A stretch of DNA of 64,000 bases from Bacillus sp. FJAT-25509 (GCF_001420605.1 NZ_LJIZ01000026.1:62001-126000); one strand, 5' to 3'; positions 8,712-17,670 are shown, counted from the first letter of the stretch. Made by a program: numbers and translations. Notes: generated from the letters alone by a model not told the origin.

Positions 8712-9626
8712 ATGAGTAAAAAACAACCTAATGCAATGATGTCTTTATTAATTTTGTCCATTGTTGCGATTTCAACTTCAGCTATATTAGCTAAATGGAC
8801 GAATGCTTCTCCATCTGTTTTAAGCATGTATCGCCTCTGGTTTACATGTATATGGATGCTACCATTTGTATTGAAACGAAAAAATGAATTAAAAGCTTTA
8901 AAAAAATCACATTATAAATCATTCGCTTTAGGTGGGTTAATGTTAGCTATCCATTTTATATTATGGTATGGTTCATTAGTTTTCACTTCAGTGGCAAGCT
9001 CAACGATCATATTAGCTCTTCAGCCATTAGTGGCAATGATTCTTGGATACTTTGTATTTAAAGAGCGAACGTCTATGCAATCTAAAATATGTATGATTAT
9101 CGCTATTATTGGCGTATGTCTAATAGGATTCGGTGATATCGGCTTAAGTATGTCAGCGTTTAAAGGTGATATTCTTTCATTTTTAAGTGTAATTGCTGCA
9201 GTGCTCTATTTAATGGTTGGACAAACAACCGTAAAAAATACATCTCATTGGGTGTATAGTTTTTGGGTATTCGCATTTTCAGCTGCATTTTTAACAATCT
9301 ATAATATCGTAACGATGGATAATTTCTTTGATTACCAATCAAAAGATTGGATCATATTTATTGCATCTGCCATTATTCCTTCATTAGCACATATTATAAA
9401 TAACTATTTATTAAATTACGTAAATGCTACGACAATATCAATGAGTATCCTTGGGGAACCAGTTGGTGCATCGATTTTAGCAGTTTTCCTTCTTCACGAA
9501 ATGTTATCATCATTTCAGCTAATTGGAGGCACAATCGTAATTGTGAGTGTATTCTTGTACCTATATCAACAGCAAAAAGAAATTTCATCAATACAAGTCA
9601 AAACAGATAATTCTTCATCAGCTTAG
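8712..9626 (+). CDS. EamA/DMT superfamily transporter
   Basis: A 304-aa integral membrane protein with ten predicted hydrophobic helices in two five-helix EamA halves. Each half has the usual pattern: LAIHFILWYGSLVFTSVASS in half 1, and ...ATTISMSILGEPVGASILA in half 2. AAGAGGTGAAAC precedes the ATG. It is divergent from yjcH. DMT family members export amino acids, nucleosides or other metabolites; the substrate cannot be told. A terminator hairpin follows. Confidence 0.85.
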   Translation: MSKKQPNAMMSLLILSIVAISTSAILAKWTNASPSVLSMYRLWFTCIWMLPFVLKRKNELKALKKSHYKSFALGGLMLAIHFILWYGSLVFTSVASSTIILALQPLVAMILGYFVFKERTSMQSKICMIIAIIGVCLIGFGDIGLSMSAFKGDILSFLSVIAAVLYLMVGQTTVKNTSHWVYSFWVFAFSAAFLTIYNIVTMDNFFDYQSKDWIIFIASAIIPSLAHIINNYLLNYVNATTISMSILGEPVGASILAVFLLHEMLSSFQLIGGTIVIVSVFLYLYQQQKEISSIQVKTDNSSSA

Positions 9627-9672
9627 AGAATCACGAAAAGTTATTAAATTAAATTTAAAAATTACTTCAAAA

Positions 9673-9709
9673 AACTTTCAAATCTATCTTTAGATTGAAA
9701 GTTTTTTTG
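9673..9709 (+). terminator. Terminator after the EamA gene
   Basis: ACTTTCAA(A)TCTA pairs with TAGATTGAAAGT with one bulged base, followed by TTTTTTT. Confidence 0.85.
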
Positions 9710-9803
9710 TTTTTTAACTAAAAATAGGTAGAATAGATAATAGCGATTAGAAAAATATTCCATAAACTTTTATCTAGCAAATAAAAGGAGAAAAGAGCTA
9801 CTT

Positions 9804-11120
9804 ATGAAGAAAAGGAAGAAAAAGGCCAAGAATCCTCTCCATTACATCTTTATTTCTTATATAATCATTACATTTTTATTTTCATTCTTATACTATCTCC
9901 CATTTACGCGAATTTCGAATATAAGTTATATAGACAGTTTATTTGTTTCAACGAGTGCGATTAGTGTGACTGGACTAACAACAGTAAACTTAGTTGAGAC
10001 ATTTAATGTATGGGGGAAAATACTATTAATGATCCAAATGGAAATTGGTGCAATCGGAATTGTTGTATTTATTAGTTATGGTTTTATGCTACTCGGTATT
10101 CGGATGACAATTTCAAATTTACTAGTCATATCGAAGGATCAAAATCAAAGTAGCTTTAAGACAATTAAAAGATTAAGTTTATCAGTTTTATATACATCAT
10201 TATTTTTTCAATTTATAGGTGGACTCTTTTTTTATAGTCAATTTAGAGGGAAGTATGATACTGCATTAGAAACTTTATTAGTTACTGCTTTTCATTCCGT
10301 TGCAAGCTTTACAAATACCGGTTTTGATTTATTTGGAAATAGTTTAATTTCATTTCAAAAAAATAATGTAGTTTTAATTGTAACAGCAGCGCTAATTTTT
10401 ATAGGTGGATTAGGCTATCCGACTATTATGGAATATATCTATAAATACAATAAGAAAAAATCCTTATTTACAAGAATTAATATGCGCCTGCATTTTTCGT
10501 TTATGATTATTGGGACAATTGTTTTTTGGCTTTTAGAAAGACGACATGCGTTTAAACATTTAAATTTTTTTAATCAACTAACAAATTCATTTTTTTTATC
10601 AGTTACGAGTCGAAATGGTGGGTATGCACCGCTTGATATTGCAGAACTAACATTGCCCGCAATCTTAATACTTTTAGTGCTGATGTATATCGGTGGAGCT
10701 TCGTCGAGTGCAGCAGGTGGGATTCGTTTAACAACCGTTTCGGTATTAGCTGCAAAGATGTTTTCCGTTATTAAGTCACAGGAAGATACAATTATTTTTA
10801 GAACAAGCGTAAAGAAAGAAGTAGTTGACCGTGCATTTGTTATTGCGATGAGCTTTATCATTTTAATCACATCTGCAACAATTTTTATTTCGATTTTTGA
10901 ACCATTTCAGTTAGATTTAATATTACTAGAAGTCATTTCGGCCATCACAAATACTGGATTATCATTAGGGATTACAACAAATATTCATAGCGTGTCAAAA
11001 ATAGTCTTAATTTTATTAATGTTTATTGGAAGAATTGGGATTTTCACGTTAATTTATTTCGTACTTCGAGTAGATAATCAAAAATTAAAATATGTTGAAA
11101 AAGACTTAGCAGTTGGGTAA
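9804..11120 (+). CDS. TrkH/KtrB-type potassium (Na+-dependent) uptake channel subunit
   Basis: A 438-aa membrane protein with the four M1-P-M2 repeats of the TrkH/KtrB family. Selectivity-filter turns are visible at SVTGLTTV (about residue 53), SFTNTGFD (about 170), TSRNGGYA (about 268) and TNTGLSLG (about 385). The length fits KtrB/KtrD. It is followed after 14 nt by an RCK-domain regulatory subunit, forming a Ktr pair. KtrAB and KtrCD cannot be distinguished by eye. The positively charged N-terminus (MKKRKKKAK) is typical. Confidence 0.88.
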   Translation: MKKRKKKAKNPLHYIFISYIIITFLFSFLYYLPFTRISNISYIDSLFVSTSAISVTGLTTVNLVETFNVWGKILLMIQMEIGAIGIVVFISYGFMLLGIRMTISNLLVISKDQNQSSFKTIKRLSLSVLYTSLFFQFIGGLFFYSQFRGKYDTALETLLVTAFHSVASFTNTGFDLFGNSLISFQKNNVVLIVTAALIFIGGLGYPTIMEYIYKYNKKKSLFTRINMRLHFSFMIIGTIVFWLLERRHAFKHLNFFNQLTNSFFLSVTSRNGGYAPLDIAELTLPAILILLVLMYIGGASSSAAGGIRLTTVSVLAAKMFSVIKSQEDTIIFRTSVKKEVVDRAFVIAMSFIILITSATIFISIFEPFQLDLILLEVISAITNTGLSLGITTNIHSVSKIVLILLMFIGRIGIFTLIYFVLRVDNQKLKYVEKDLAVG

Positions 11121-11134
11121 GGAGGAAATTATAT

Positions 11135-11791
11135 ATGCCAAAACAATATTTGGTAATAGGTGCTGGACGTTTTGGGAGAGGAATTGTAAAAGAATTTGAT
11201 CGGTTAGGTCATGAAGTTGTTGTTTGTGATAAAGATAAAAAGACATTAGACCAATTAGAAGAGTACACAGAGTATGCAGTAATTGGCGATTTGCGTGAAG
11301 AGTCTATTCTAGAGGATTTAAATGTAAGTCAATTTGATGCAGTATTTGTAGCGATTGGAACGGATTCTTTAGCCTCTATCTTAATAACGAGAAGATTGAA
11401 AGAGAGAAAAGTAAAAAGAATAATTTGTAAAGCAAATAATCGTGAAGTTGGTGGGATTTTAGAAAGCATTGGAGCGGATTTAGTAATCTATCCAGAAGAG
11501 GAAGCTGGACATAAAGCAGCACGTATGGAAGCGATGAGTGGGATAATTGAATACATAGAAATTACAAAGAACGTTGCAGGAGTTGAAACGGTCATCCCTG
11601 AAAAATTAGTTGGTAAAACATTGAGAGAAATGAATTTTTCAGTGAAATTTGGCATTACGGTTGTCCTAATCATCCGTGACAGTGAGCCAATGGTATCACA
11701 AATTGGAGACGTAGTTTTTCAAAGTGGTGATTTAATTTTTATTGTAGGAGAAAAATCAAAAATTGAATTGTTTAAGAAAAAAGTTGGGTAA
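11135..11791 (+). CDS. Ktr potassium-channel regulatory subunit (KtrA/KtrC-type RCK protein)
   Basis: A 218-aa cytoplasmic protein. The N-terminal Rossmann RCK_N domain has VIGAGRFGRGIVKEF (GxGxxG) and acidic VCDKD at the end of beta-2, consistent with NAD(H)/ATP-ADP binding. The C-terminal RCK_C domain starts near residue 135 (TVIPEKLVGKTLREMNF). KtrA-type rings gate KtrB in response to ATP/ADP and c-di-AMP. AAGGAGG precedes the ATG. It is co-transcribed with the channel gene. Confidence 0.9.
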   Translation: MPKQYLVIGAGRFGRGIVKEFDRLGHEVVVCDKDKKTLDQLEEYTEYAVIGDLREESILEDLNVSQFDAVFVAIGTDSLASILITRRLKERKVKRIICKANNREVGGILESIGADLVIYPEEEAGHKAARMEAMSGIIEYIEITKNVAGVETVIPEKLVGKTLREMNFSVKFGITVVLIIRDSEPMVSQIGDVVFQSGDLIFIVGEKSKIELFKKKVG

Positions 11792-11890
11792 ATCAATTAG
11801 GGCTTAATTATATTTACCTATTTGGAACGTTTAAACGTCATGGTTGAATATACTAATCCTAAATGACTAATCAAGGATTGGTGTTCTTGT

Positions 11891-13132
11891 ATGAGCCAAG
11901 TTATGGAAGTTATTGGATCCTGGATAAATGCGTTAGGAACGGTCAGTTCAGCAATTAGTAGTACACCTATGAGAGGGTTAAAAGGAGAAGACCGAAAAGG
12001 GTGGGAGGAACTAAGTTTTCATCTAGATTTTGGCGGTAATGCCTTTCAAGCAATCGGAAATATAATAGAAGCTTATTTAGGAGAACCTAGTGTATTAGAA
12101 GATGCAGGTGAAATTATCCAAGCTTCAGGTAATGTCACTGTATTATTTAGTTTATTAGCTGCAGAAGCAGAGGAAGAAAAAGAAGAAGAAGAAAAAAACC
12201 CAGATCGAGCGATAAAATTAAATATAACAGGGAATGCTCAACAAGCTTTCGGTGGATTAATCGCAGCTTTAGACGAAGTAAGTTCAGAAGATTTTGATGT
12301 ATCTGGTTTTATGGGAAATTTTTTACAAGCGATTGGAAACACATTACAATCATTAGCTGGTTTCGTAGAGCTAGAAATAGAGGATTTAAAAGACTATTTA
12401 GAAGAAACCGGGCAAGTAGAACAACCTAGCGATTTATCAGATGGAGTCATATTTGACGTACTGCAAGAATATCATGGCAGTGCGCCAGTATCTGAGGCTA
12501 GTGAACTATCGGATGGAATTATATTTGATGAAGTACAGGAATATACTGGAAGATTACCTGAAGATGATACCGTTGAACTTTCAAATGAAACTGAAGATCA
12601 TAATGGAAAAATATCAGAACTAGTAAGTGAATCTTCTAATGATGAAAAATTGAATGAAATTGAATATCTTTTTGGTAGATTACCAGATTATGAACCAATT
12701 GATGAACAATATGAAACGATTCCAACTCAACAGGATGAATCAATTTTTAGCCAACAAAGCGAGCCTAGTGATCTGGCAGATGGAGTCATTTTTGATGTGC
12801 TTCAACAATATGATTCAGAAACTGAAACAAACCCATTAGTGAAGGAATACGAAGAACTAGCATTACTATTAAAATATAGTGGAAGTTGGATTCAAGCTGG
12901 TGGTTCAATCATATCCGTATACGCTGAACAAAAAGAGTTATTTAAAAGGAATTCTGAACAAGATGAACAAGATGAACAAGATGATCAAGATGACAAAGAG
13001 GAGAAGACATTCGAAAAGAAGAACAATTCTAAAAGAAAAAATAAACAGAAAAAATCAGCGGAGAATAATATAGAACAAAATCAAAAGAAAAGCATGTCCT
13101 CAGAATATACAGAGATAAAGAAAAAGAGCTAA
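11891..13132 (+). CDS. Repetitive acidic protein, DUF6944-like (tentative)
   Basis: A 413-aa protein with no signal peptide. Residues 1-160 contain repeated amphipathic units with the pattern 'W/G-N-x-x-Q-A-(I/F)-G-(N/G)-x-(I/L)' (AFQAIGNIIEAY, IIQASGNVTVL, AQQAFGGLIAAL, FLQAIGNTLQSL), and one more lies at about 330-345 (SWIQAGGSIISVY). A second repeat, S-x-L-(S/A)-D-G-(V/I)-I-F-D-x-(L/V)-Q-x-Y, occurs three times (about 178, 206 and 294). The C-terminus is low-complexity acidic then basic (EQDEQDEQDDQDD, KRKNKQKK). The first part resembles the Bacillus 'DUF6944 repetitive protein' family from memory. The role is unknown. RBS weak (AAGGATTGG). Confidence 0.55.
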   Translation: MSQVMEVIGSWINALGTVSSAISSTPMRGLKGEDRKGWEELSFHLDFGGNAFQAIGNIIEAYLGEPSVLEDAGEIIQASGNVTVLFSLLAAEAEEEKEEEEKNPDRAIKLNITGNAQQAFGGLIAALDEVSSEDFDVSGFMGNFLQAIGNTLQSLAGFVELEIEDLKDYLEETGQVEQPSDLSDGVIFDVLQEYHGSAPVSEASELSDGIIFDEVQEYTGRLPEDDTVELSNETEDHNGKISELVSESSNDEKLNEIEYLFGRLPDYEPIDEQYETIPTQQDESIFSQQSEPSDLADGVIFDVLQQYDSETETNPLVKEYEELALLLKYSGSWIQAGGSIISVYAEQKELFKRNSEQDEQDEQDDQDDKEEKTFEKKNNSKRKNKQKKSAENNIEQNQKKSMSSEYTEIKKKS

Positions 13133-13449
13133 CAAAAATAAGCAATAGTGTGGATGTTAGTTCTAGATACATAGATTAAAGATTAAAAAGAGTTCCTCAT
13201 ATAAAGCTGTTTCTTAAAGGAGCTTAAAAGAATCTTGTAGAGTATATTATTAAATAGAAGATATATGTCAGCAGTACAGTACTTGCACTCTTACAAATTT
13301 AGTAAAATACTCAATAGTAAACGATTTTAAAAATTTTTGATTACATAATAGGCAAACAGGAAAATATTAATAGTAAAGAGGGTATACCTTCACCATGTTT
13401 AGTTAAGGAATATGGGAATATTAATTTTTAACTATTGGAGAGATCGCCT
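13133..13449. other. AT-rich intergenic region
   Basis: About 300 nt between the repetitive acidic protein and the small membrane protein. I see no ORF, strong hairpin or repeat. Confidence 0.5.
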
Positions 13450-13644
13450 ATGAAAAGTAGAATGATAAAAATCGTTAAAAACTATAAAGTTCAGACATTT
13501 GTATTTGGTGTGGGTGTTTTGCTATTGTTCTTAACAATTGTGATTGGTAGTATTCTATTAAGCAATATACCGAAAGACAAAGATTTGAGATGGAAAGATT
13601 TAATGCATACAATTGGTGAAATCGAAGCAAGGTCGAATAAATGA
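13450..13644 (+). CDS. Small single-pass membrane protein
   Basis: A 64-aa protein from the ATG at 13450, with TTGGAGAG about 8 nt upstream; an earlier TTG would put the RBS inside the gene. A basic N-terminus (MKSRMIKIVKNYK) precedes one membrane helix (FVFGVGVLLLFLTIVIGSIL), followed by a short charged tail. I do not recognise a family. Confidence 0.5.
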   Translation: MKSRMIKIVKNYKVQTFVFGVGVLLLFLTIVIGSILLSNIPKDKDLRWKDLMHTIGEIEARSNK

Positions 13645-13709
13645 GTATTTTTCAAAATTAAAACTACAAACTAGTGGACTTATATTCGAAATTTTTTGTT
13701 AAATATTGG

Positions 13710-13738
13710 TTGAAGAGTTTTAGACAAAACAGTATAAT
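13710..13738 (+). promoter_or_regulatory. Probable original tRNA-Val promoter, now at attL
   Basis: TTGAAG, 17 nt, TATAAT: close to a consensus sigma-A promoter with ideal spacing. It would start transcription about 30 nt upstream of the 5' half of tRNA-Val at 13777. The intact tRNA at 19948 has no comparable promoter immediately upstream. Confidence 0.7.
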
Positions 13739-13776
13739 AGACTTAATTAGAGAGAATGATCTCTCACATATATTAC

Positions 13777-13815
13777 GATTCCATAGCTCAGCTGGGAGAG
13801 CACTACCTTGACAGG
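13777..13815 (+). repeat. attL: duplicated 5' half of tRNA-Val(GAC)
   Basis: 39 nt identical to 19948-19986, covering the acceptor 5' strand, D-arm and anticodon loop, and stopping at ACAGG. After it the sequence departs from the tRNA and forms a small hairpin (ACAGGT/ACCTGT). With the intact tRNA at the other end it makes a 39-bp direct repeat bounding an integrase-bearing element. Confidence 0.9.
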
Positions 13816-13935
13816 TATCAAAAACCTGTTTAAAAGTTGAGCAAAAGCTAGACATCAGTTGACACAAGTGATTTTTCAGACAGTGAACTTTTACCTGCTT
13901 TTTATGGCAGTTGAGCACTTATAAACATCAGTACA

Positions 13936-13971
13936 CCACAACCCTAAAAGTTTAGGAAGGTGGTTTTTTTT
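13936..13971 (+). terminator. Terminator-like hairpin overlapping the integrase RBS
   Basis: CCAC..CCTAAA pairs with TTTAGG..GTGG (13936-13963) and is followed by eight T that run straight into the integrase ATG at 13972. The 3' arm contains the integrase Shine-Dalgarno (TAGGAAGGTGG). It could both terminate transcripts coming from the tRNA promoter and sequester the RBS in any read-through. Confidence 0.7.
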
Positions 13972-14883
13972 ATGCAATTTAATAGGTTTACAAAGGAATT
14001 TATTGAGGAAAGAAATTACAGAGGACTTTCCCCAGCTACTATTAAAGGTTATCAGGATACTTTTAAAATGTTTGAGCAGTATTTACATGATGAAGGACTA
14101 ACTAAGGTAGAACAAGTTAATACAAGAGTAGCAAAAGGTTTTATGTTTAAATGTAAAGAGCTAGGCAATAACCCTGTAACTCTCAATACAAAGTTAAAAC
14201 TGTTAAAGGCTTTATTTAATTGGGGCATTGAGGAGGATATAGTAGAAACTAATTCATTTAAAGCCATTACAAAGGTTAGAGAAGACAGTTATACTACTGC
14301 ATTTACTGATAAAGATGTGAAAATGATTATTTCTTATTTAAAGAGGAGATGTAGATTAGAAAAACACTTTCCTCACATTGCTAAAAGGAATTATTATCTT
14401 TTTCTAACTTTCATTTCTACAGGATTAAGAAGAGGGGAAGTTTGCAACCTTAAATGGTCTGATCTTGATCTGCAAAATGCAATGATGAGAGTATATGGCA
14501 AAGCTAGGAAAGAGCAGTTTATTCCTGTAAGTGATTTACTAATTAAAGAGTTATTATCATGGAAAGCATATAACATAGAACATTTTGGAGAACTACCAAC
14601 ACATATTTTTATGGATGTACAAAAGAAACCTCTCAATGTTGATGGAGTGAGAAACTTTTTTCAAAGACTTTCAGGGGTTGTAGGATTGAACTATAGATGC
14701 TCAGCTCATGTATGTAGACATTATTTTGCTAAGACATATATCCAGTCAGGAGGAGACATTAAGAGCCTCTCAAGAATACTAAGACATACCACTATTAGGA
14801 CTACAGAAAGATACTTGAATATGAGTGTAGAGGATTTACAAAGATCAAATGAACAGTTTAATCCATTAAACAAACTTTTATAA
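13972..14883 (+). CDS. Tyrosine recombinase / integrase
   Basis: A 303-aa tyrosine-family site-specific recombinase. The N-terminal SAM-like core-binding domain (about 1-105) includes RGLSPATIKGYQDTFKMFEQYL. The catalytic domain shows STGLRRGEVCNLKW (Arg), GKARKEQFIPVS (Lys), SAHVCRHYFA (HxxR) and LRHTTIRTTERYL (His, Tyr nucleophile), so all key residues are present. It is encoded at the left end of the element reading inward. The start at 13972 follows a Shine-Dalgarno inside a hairpin. It presumably integrates the element at the anticodon loop of tRNA-Val. It looks intact. Confidence 0.93.
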   Translation: MQFNRFTKEFIEERNYRGLSPATIKGYQDTFKMFEQYLHDEGLTKVEQVNTRVAKGFMFKCKELGNNPVTLNTKLKLLKALFNWGIEEDIVETNSFKAITKVREDSYTTAFTDKDVKMIISYLKRRCRLEKHFPHIAKRNYYLFLTFISTGLRRGEVCNLKWSDLDLQNAMMRVYGKARKEQFIPVSDLLIKELLSWKAYNIEHFGELPTHIFMDVQKKPLNVDGVRNFFQRLSGVVGLNYRCSAHVCRHYFAKTYIQSGGDIKSLSRILRHTTIRTTERYLNMSVEDLQRSNEQFNPLNKLL

Positions 14884-14901
14884 AAAATAAATTAAAAGAT
14901 T

Positions 14902-14935
14902 AAGGAGCAGGTATGACAGCCTAGCTCCTTATTTG
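14902..14935 (+). terminator. Probable terminator after integrase
   Basis: AAGGAGC and GCTCCTT pair around a 15-nt loop, followed by a weak T-rich tail (ATTTGTTATG). Confidence 0.5.
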
Positions 14936-15026
14936 TTATGTAATAATGTTGGAAAAAAAGGGTTTAGTTGATTTTTGTAGAATAATGTACAGGTTGTACT
15001 GTAGTTTATAAAGTGGAGTGAACTAT

Positions 15027-15122
15027 ATGTCTAAAAGAAGAGACTTAACCCTTAATGAGAATGCAATATTACTTTCAGAGGTTGAAAATATGTGTCCTAC
15101 TTATTTAATAGTCCTTCTTTAA
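15027..15122 (+). pseudogene. 31-codon ORF, possible truncated gene start
   Basis: ATG with GTGGAG upstream. The peptide MSKRRDLTLNENAILLSEV continues with ENMCPTYLIVLL and stops. The beginning looks like a real protein N-terminus; a 'K/R-R-D-L-T...E-x-x-x-C-P' start is reminiscent of small HNH-type proteins, but the second half looks like random sequence. I read it as a truncated remnant; it could also be a leader peptide for the next gene. Confidence 0.3.
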
Positions 15123-15276
15123 TATGACAATATCTTTAAAATTAAAAAAGTAGGAGTGAATTTATTTATAAATTTAAATTATAGAGAATTGTAAATTTAA
15201 GTAATTTTATGTTCATTCTTGTCAAAAAATGATAAATTAGAAATAAATGGAAGTATGTTTGGGGAGATTTAGTGAA

Positions 15277-16179
15277 ATGAGACTAAGAGAAATTAAACAG
15301 ATATTAGAAGAAAATGTTAACTTTTTAAGAGCTGAATACAAAGAAATAAATGGAAAATATGAAATTCTAGCATTTCAAGAGATCTATAAAGCTATCAGAA
15401 ATTTAGAAAATCTTGGTTTTCTTAAGGAAGATATTGAGTACTTAGAGTCAATGGATACTATATTTCATGATAAGAGCCAAAGAGTAATTGTTGATGGTAC
15501 TGGACTTACTACATTTGCCACTAAAATAGATATCATAAACTTAAAAGTAGTTGCAGTAATAAATGCAATCAAAGAAGCTCTTCCAGAACAGGATCAAAAT
15601 TCAATAAGTATAAAATTACCAATGTATACAGAATTAAAAGAGGTCTCAATCTTCATGAAAGAAATTGATATGATACTTAATCAGACCTTTATTAATGAAT
15701 ACAAATCATCTATTAAATTACAAAATTTTGATTCAGGTTCAAATTGGATAGAAATAATATTAGAAAATAAAGAAGCAATTATTTTTATGGGTGGACTTGT
15801 TAATAGTGCAATTAACTTTTTGAAAAGTAGCTATTTATCATGGAAACAAACAAGTCATACTATAAAAATGCTTGAGACAGAAGATAATGCAAGACAATTA
15901 ATTTTAAAGGCTTTAGAAGAGAATATAAAAATGCAAGCTCAGTCACATGCAAGTGCTTTAATGAAAGACTTTAATATAGATGAGAGTCATCAGGAATATC
16001 ATACTAATTTATCACATTCAATTCAAAAGTTAGCTGAACTATTGTCAAAGGGTACAGAAGTACATACTGCTCTAAATGCTCCAGAAGAAACAAAACAAGC
16101 TTTCCCTGATGTAGAAAAAACTTTAACACTAATTGAGAATGCAACTAAATTATTAACTAATGGAAATTCAGAAGAATAA
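15277..16179 (+). CDS. Unknown 300-aa protein beside a PIN-like nuclease
   Basis: Start at the ATG 15277 (GGGGAG 10 nt upstream). A helical N-terminal half is followed by a short beta stretch (QNFDSGSNWIEIILE) and then one hydrophobic, Gly/Ala-rich segment (AIIFMGGLVNSAINFLKSSYL, about residues 168-188) that could enter a membrane or form a packing helix. A helical Gln/Glu-rich C-terminus follows (about 200-300). I do not recognise the family. The next gene, 67 nt past the stop after a terminator hairpin, is a PIN-like protein. Location in a tRNA island suggests a defence or competition role; this is inference. Confidence 0.6.
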   Translation: MRLREIKQILEENVNFLRAEYKEINGKYEILAFQEIYKAIRNLENLGFLKEDIEYLESMDTIFHDKSQRVIVDGTGLTTFATKIDIINLKVVAVINAIKEALPEQDQNSISIKLPMYTELKEVSIFMKEIDMILNQTFINEYKSSIKLQNFDSGSNWIEIILENKEAIIFMGGLVNSAINFLKSSYLSWKQTSHTIKMLETEDNARQLILKALEENIKMQAQSHASALMKDFNIDESHQEYHTNLSHSIQKLAELLSKGTEVHTALNAPEETKQAFPDVEKTLTLIENATKLLTNGNSEE

Positions 16180-16191
16180 ATAATTATAATT

Positions 16192-16216
16192 AGAGGCTGA
16201 GGAAGCCTCTTTTTTA
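16192..16216 (+). terminator. Terminator between unknown gene and PIN gene
   Basis: AGAGGCT-5 nt-AGCCTCT, followed by TTTTT. Confidence 0.85.
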
Positions 16217-16246
16217 AATATACATAGAGATTTAAGGGAGATAATT

Positions 16247-17644
16247 ATGTTAGAAAAATTTAGAGGATTTATTTCTTATACAGAAGATGAATTAAAAGAT
16301 TTATGGGACAAAGCAGTTTTTGTAGTTGATACAAACATTTTAATAAATTTCTACAAATACACTACAAAAGAGTCCACACAAAGTCTATTAGATATACTAA
16401 AAACATTAAAAGAAAAAGGTAGGTTATGGATTCCTCATCAAGTTGCACTTGAGTACTTTTTCAATCATGAAGATAATATGTTTAAGCAACATGAGGGCTA
16501 TGACCTATTAGGAAAAGAATTAAAAAAATTAAAAGATGATGCTAAAAAAACTTTAAGTAATGTTAAAAGTAAACATCCCTACATAATGACAGATAATTTT
16601 CAATTTTATCTTGATGGATTAGAACTTGCAAATGAACAGGTACAAGATCAGATAAAGAGAGAAATTGACAGTTTACCTGACTTTAACACAATACAAAAGG
16701 ATTTATTATCTTTACTAGATGGAATTATTGGAGTGCCATACCCACAAAAGAGAATTGATGAAATTGAAAAAGAGGGAATTGTTAGATATAAAAATAATGT
16801 ACCCCCAGGGTTTGAGGATAGTGGAAAAAAGGATAAAGAAGGCTTTAGAACATATGGTGATTTTAGGTATCAGCATTTGTTTGGTGACTTAATTGTATGG
16901 AAACAAATAATTGACAGAGCAAAAGATGAGCAAAATTCATCTCCGATAATATTAATTACTGAAGATAGAAAAGAGGATTGGTGGGAGAAGGCTAAGGGAC
17001 AAATTAAAAGACCACATCCTCAACTTATCCAAGAGTTTTATAATGAAACAAATCAGAATTTCTACATGTATAGAACTGATAAATTTGTTATAAATGCAAA
17101 AGAATATTTGGATGAGGATTTTAATGTGACAGAAGAACAAATTCAGGAGGTTTCTAAGGAAGTTGAGCATATTAGAAATATTGAAGAAAAAGTTGAGTCA
17201 GATGCTCATTACATATTTGCAGATGAAAATTTCCTAGTTGAACCTAAAAATCATGACCTTTTTAGTAATGATGATTATTTTCTTAAGTTAATTAACAAAA
17301 ATCAACTTATTGATTACTTAACTGAAAGTGAAAAAGATCTTTTCCTACAAATGCTTTCTGAGACACATGAGGTGGGTAAAAGTAAAACTATCTTAAACTT
17401 TAGATATAATAGAGCAGTAAAATTTGCAATGAGAAATGCTATAAAAAGGGTAGAGCAAGAGTTAAAAGATTTAATGGTGGAATTAGCAACTTTAAATAAA
17501 GATGATGCTAGTAAAGAAAAGACACATTATTTTAAATTAACTACTTATGATTTAGATGAAAGGATATTTAATATGTTAGAAGGAATAGACAGAATAAAAG
17601 AAAGAATAAAGTTCCTTAAAGCTTTTCCAGATGGGCAGTTATGA
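16247..17644 (+). CDS. PIN-like (PIN_8/DUF4935-type) nuclease domain protein
   Basis: A 465-aa protein. Residues 25-290 resemble the large 'PIN-like domain' family: an acidic strand AVFVVDTNILINFYKY (Asp near 29), WIPHQVALEYFFNHE (acidic, near 65), GDLIVWKQIIDRA (Asp near 215) and ILITEDRKEDWW (acidic, near 235). These could supply the metal-binding carboxylates of a PIN RNase. The C-terminal ~170 residues are charged and helical with no recognised domain. AGGGAG precedes the ATG. PIN_8 proteins are common in phage-defence and tRNA islands. Catalysis and an anti-phage role are inferred. Confidence 0.7.
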   Translation: MLEKFRGFISYTEDELKDLWDKAVFVVDTNILINFYKYTTKESTQSLLDILKTLKEKGRLWIPHQVALEYFFNHEDNMFKQHEGYDLLGKELKKLKDDAKKTLSNVKSKHPYIMTDNFQFYLDGLELANEQVQDQIKREIDSLPDFNTIQKDLLSLLDGIIGVPYPQKRIDEIEKEGIVRYKNNVPPGFEDSGKKDKEGFRTYGDFRYQHLFGDLIVWKQIIDRAKDEQNSSPIILITEDRKEDWWEKAKGQIKRPHPQLIQEFYNETNQNFYMYRTDKFVINAKEYLDEDFNVTEEQIQEVSKEVEHIRNIEEKVESDAHYIFADENFLVEPKNHDLFSNDDYFLKLINKNQLIDYLTESEKDLFLQMLSETHEVGKSKTILNFRYNRAVKFAMRNAIKRVEQELKDLMVELATLNKDDASKEKTHYFKLTTYDLDERIFNMLEGIDRIKERIKFLKAFPDGQL

Positions 17645-17670
17645 GAAAGTAATTGATTTTTACTTAAAGG

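Noticed and set aside
13664-13918. Minus-strand 84-codon ORF
   Set aside because: It runs across the tRNA 5' half and integrase arm sites and has no RBS; an accidental frame.
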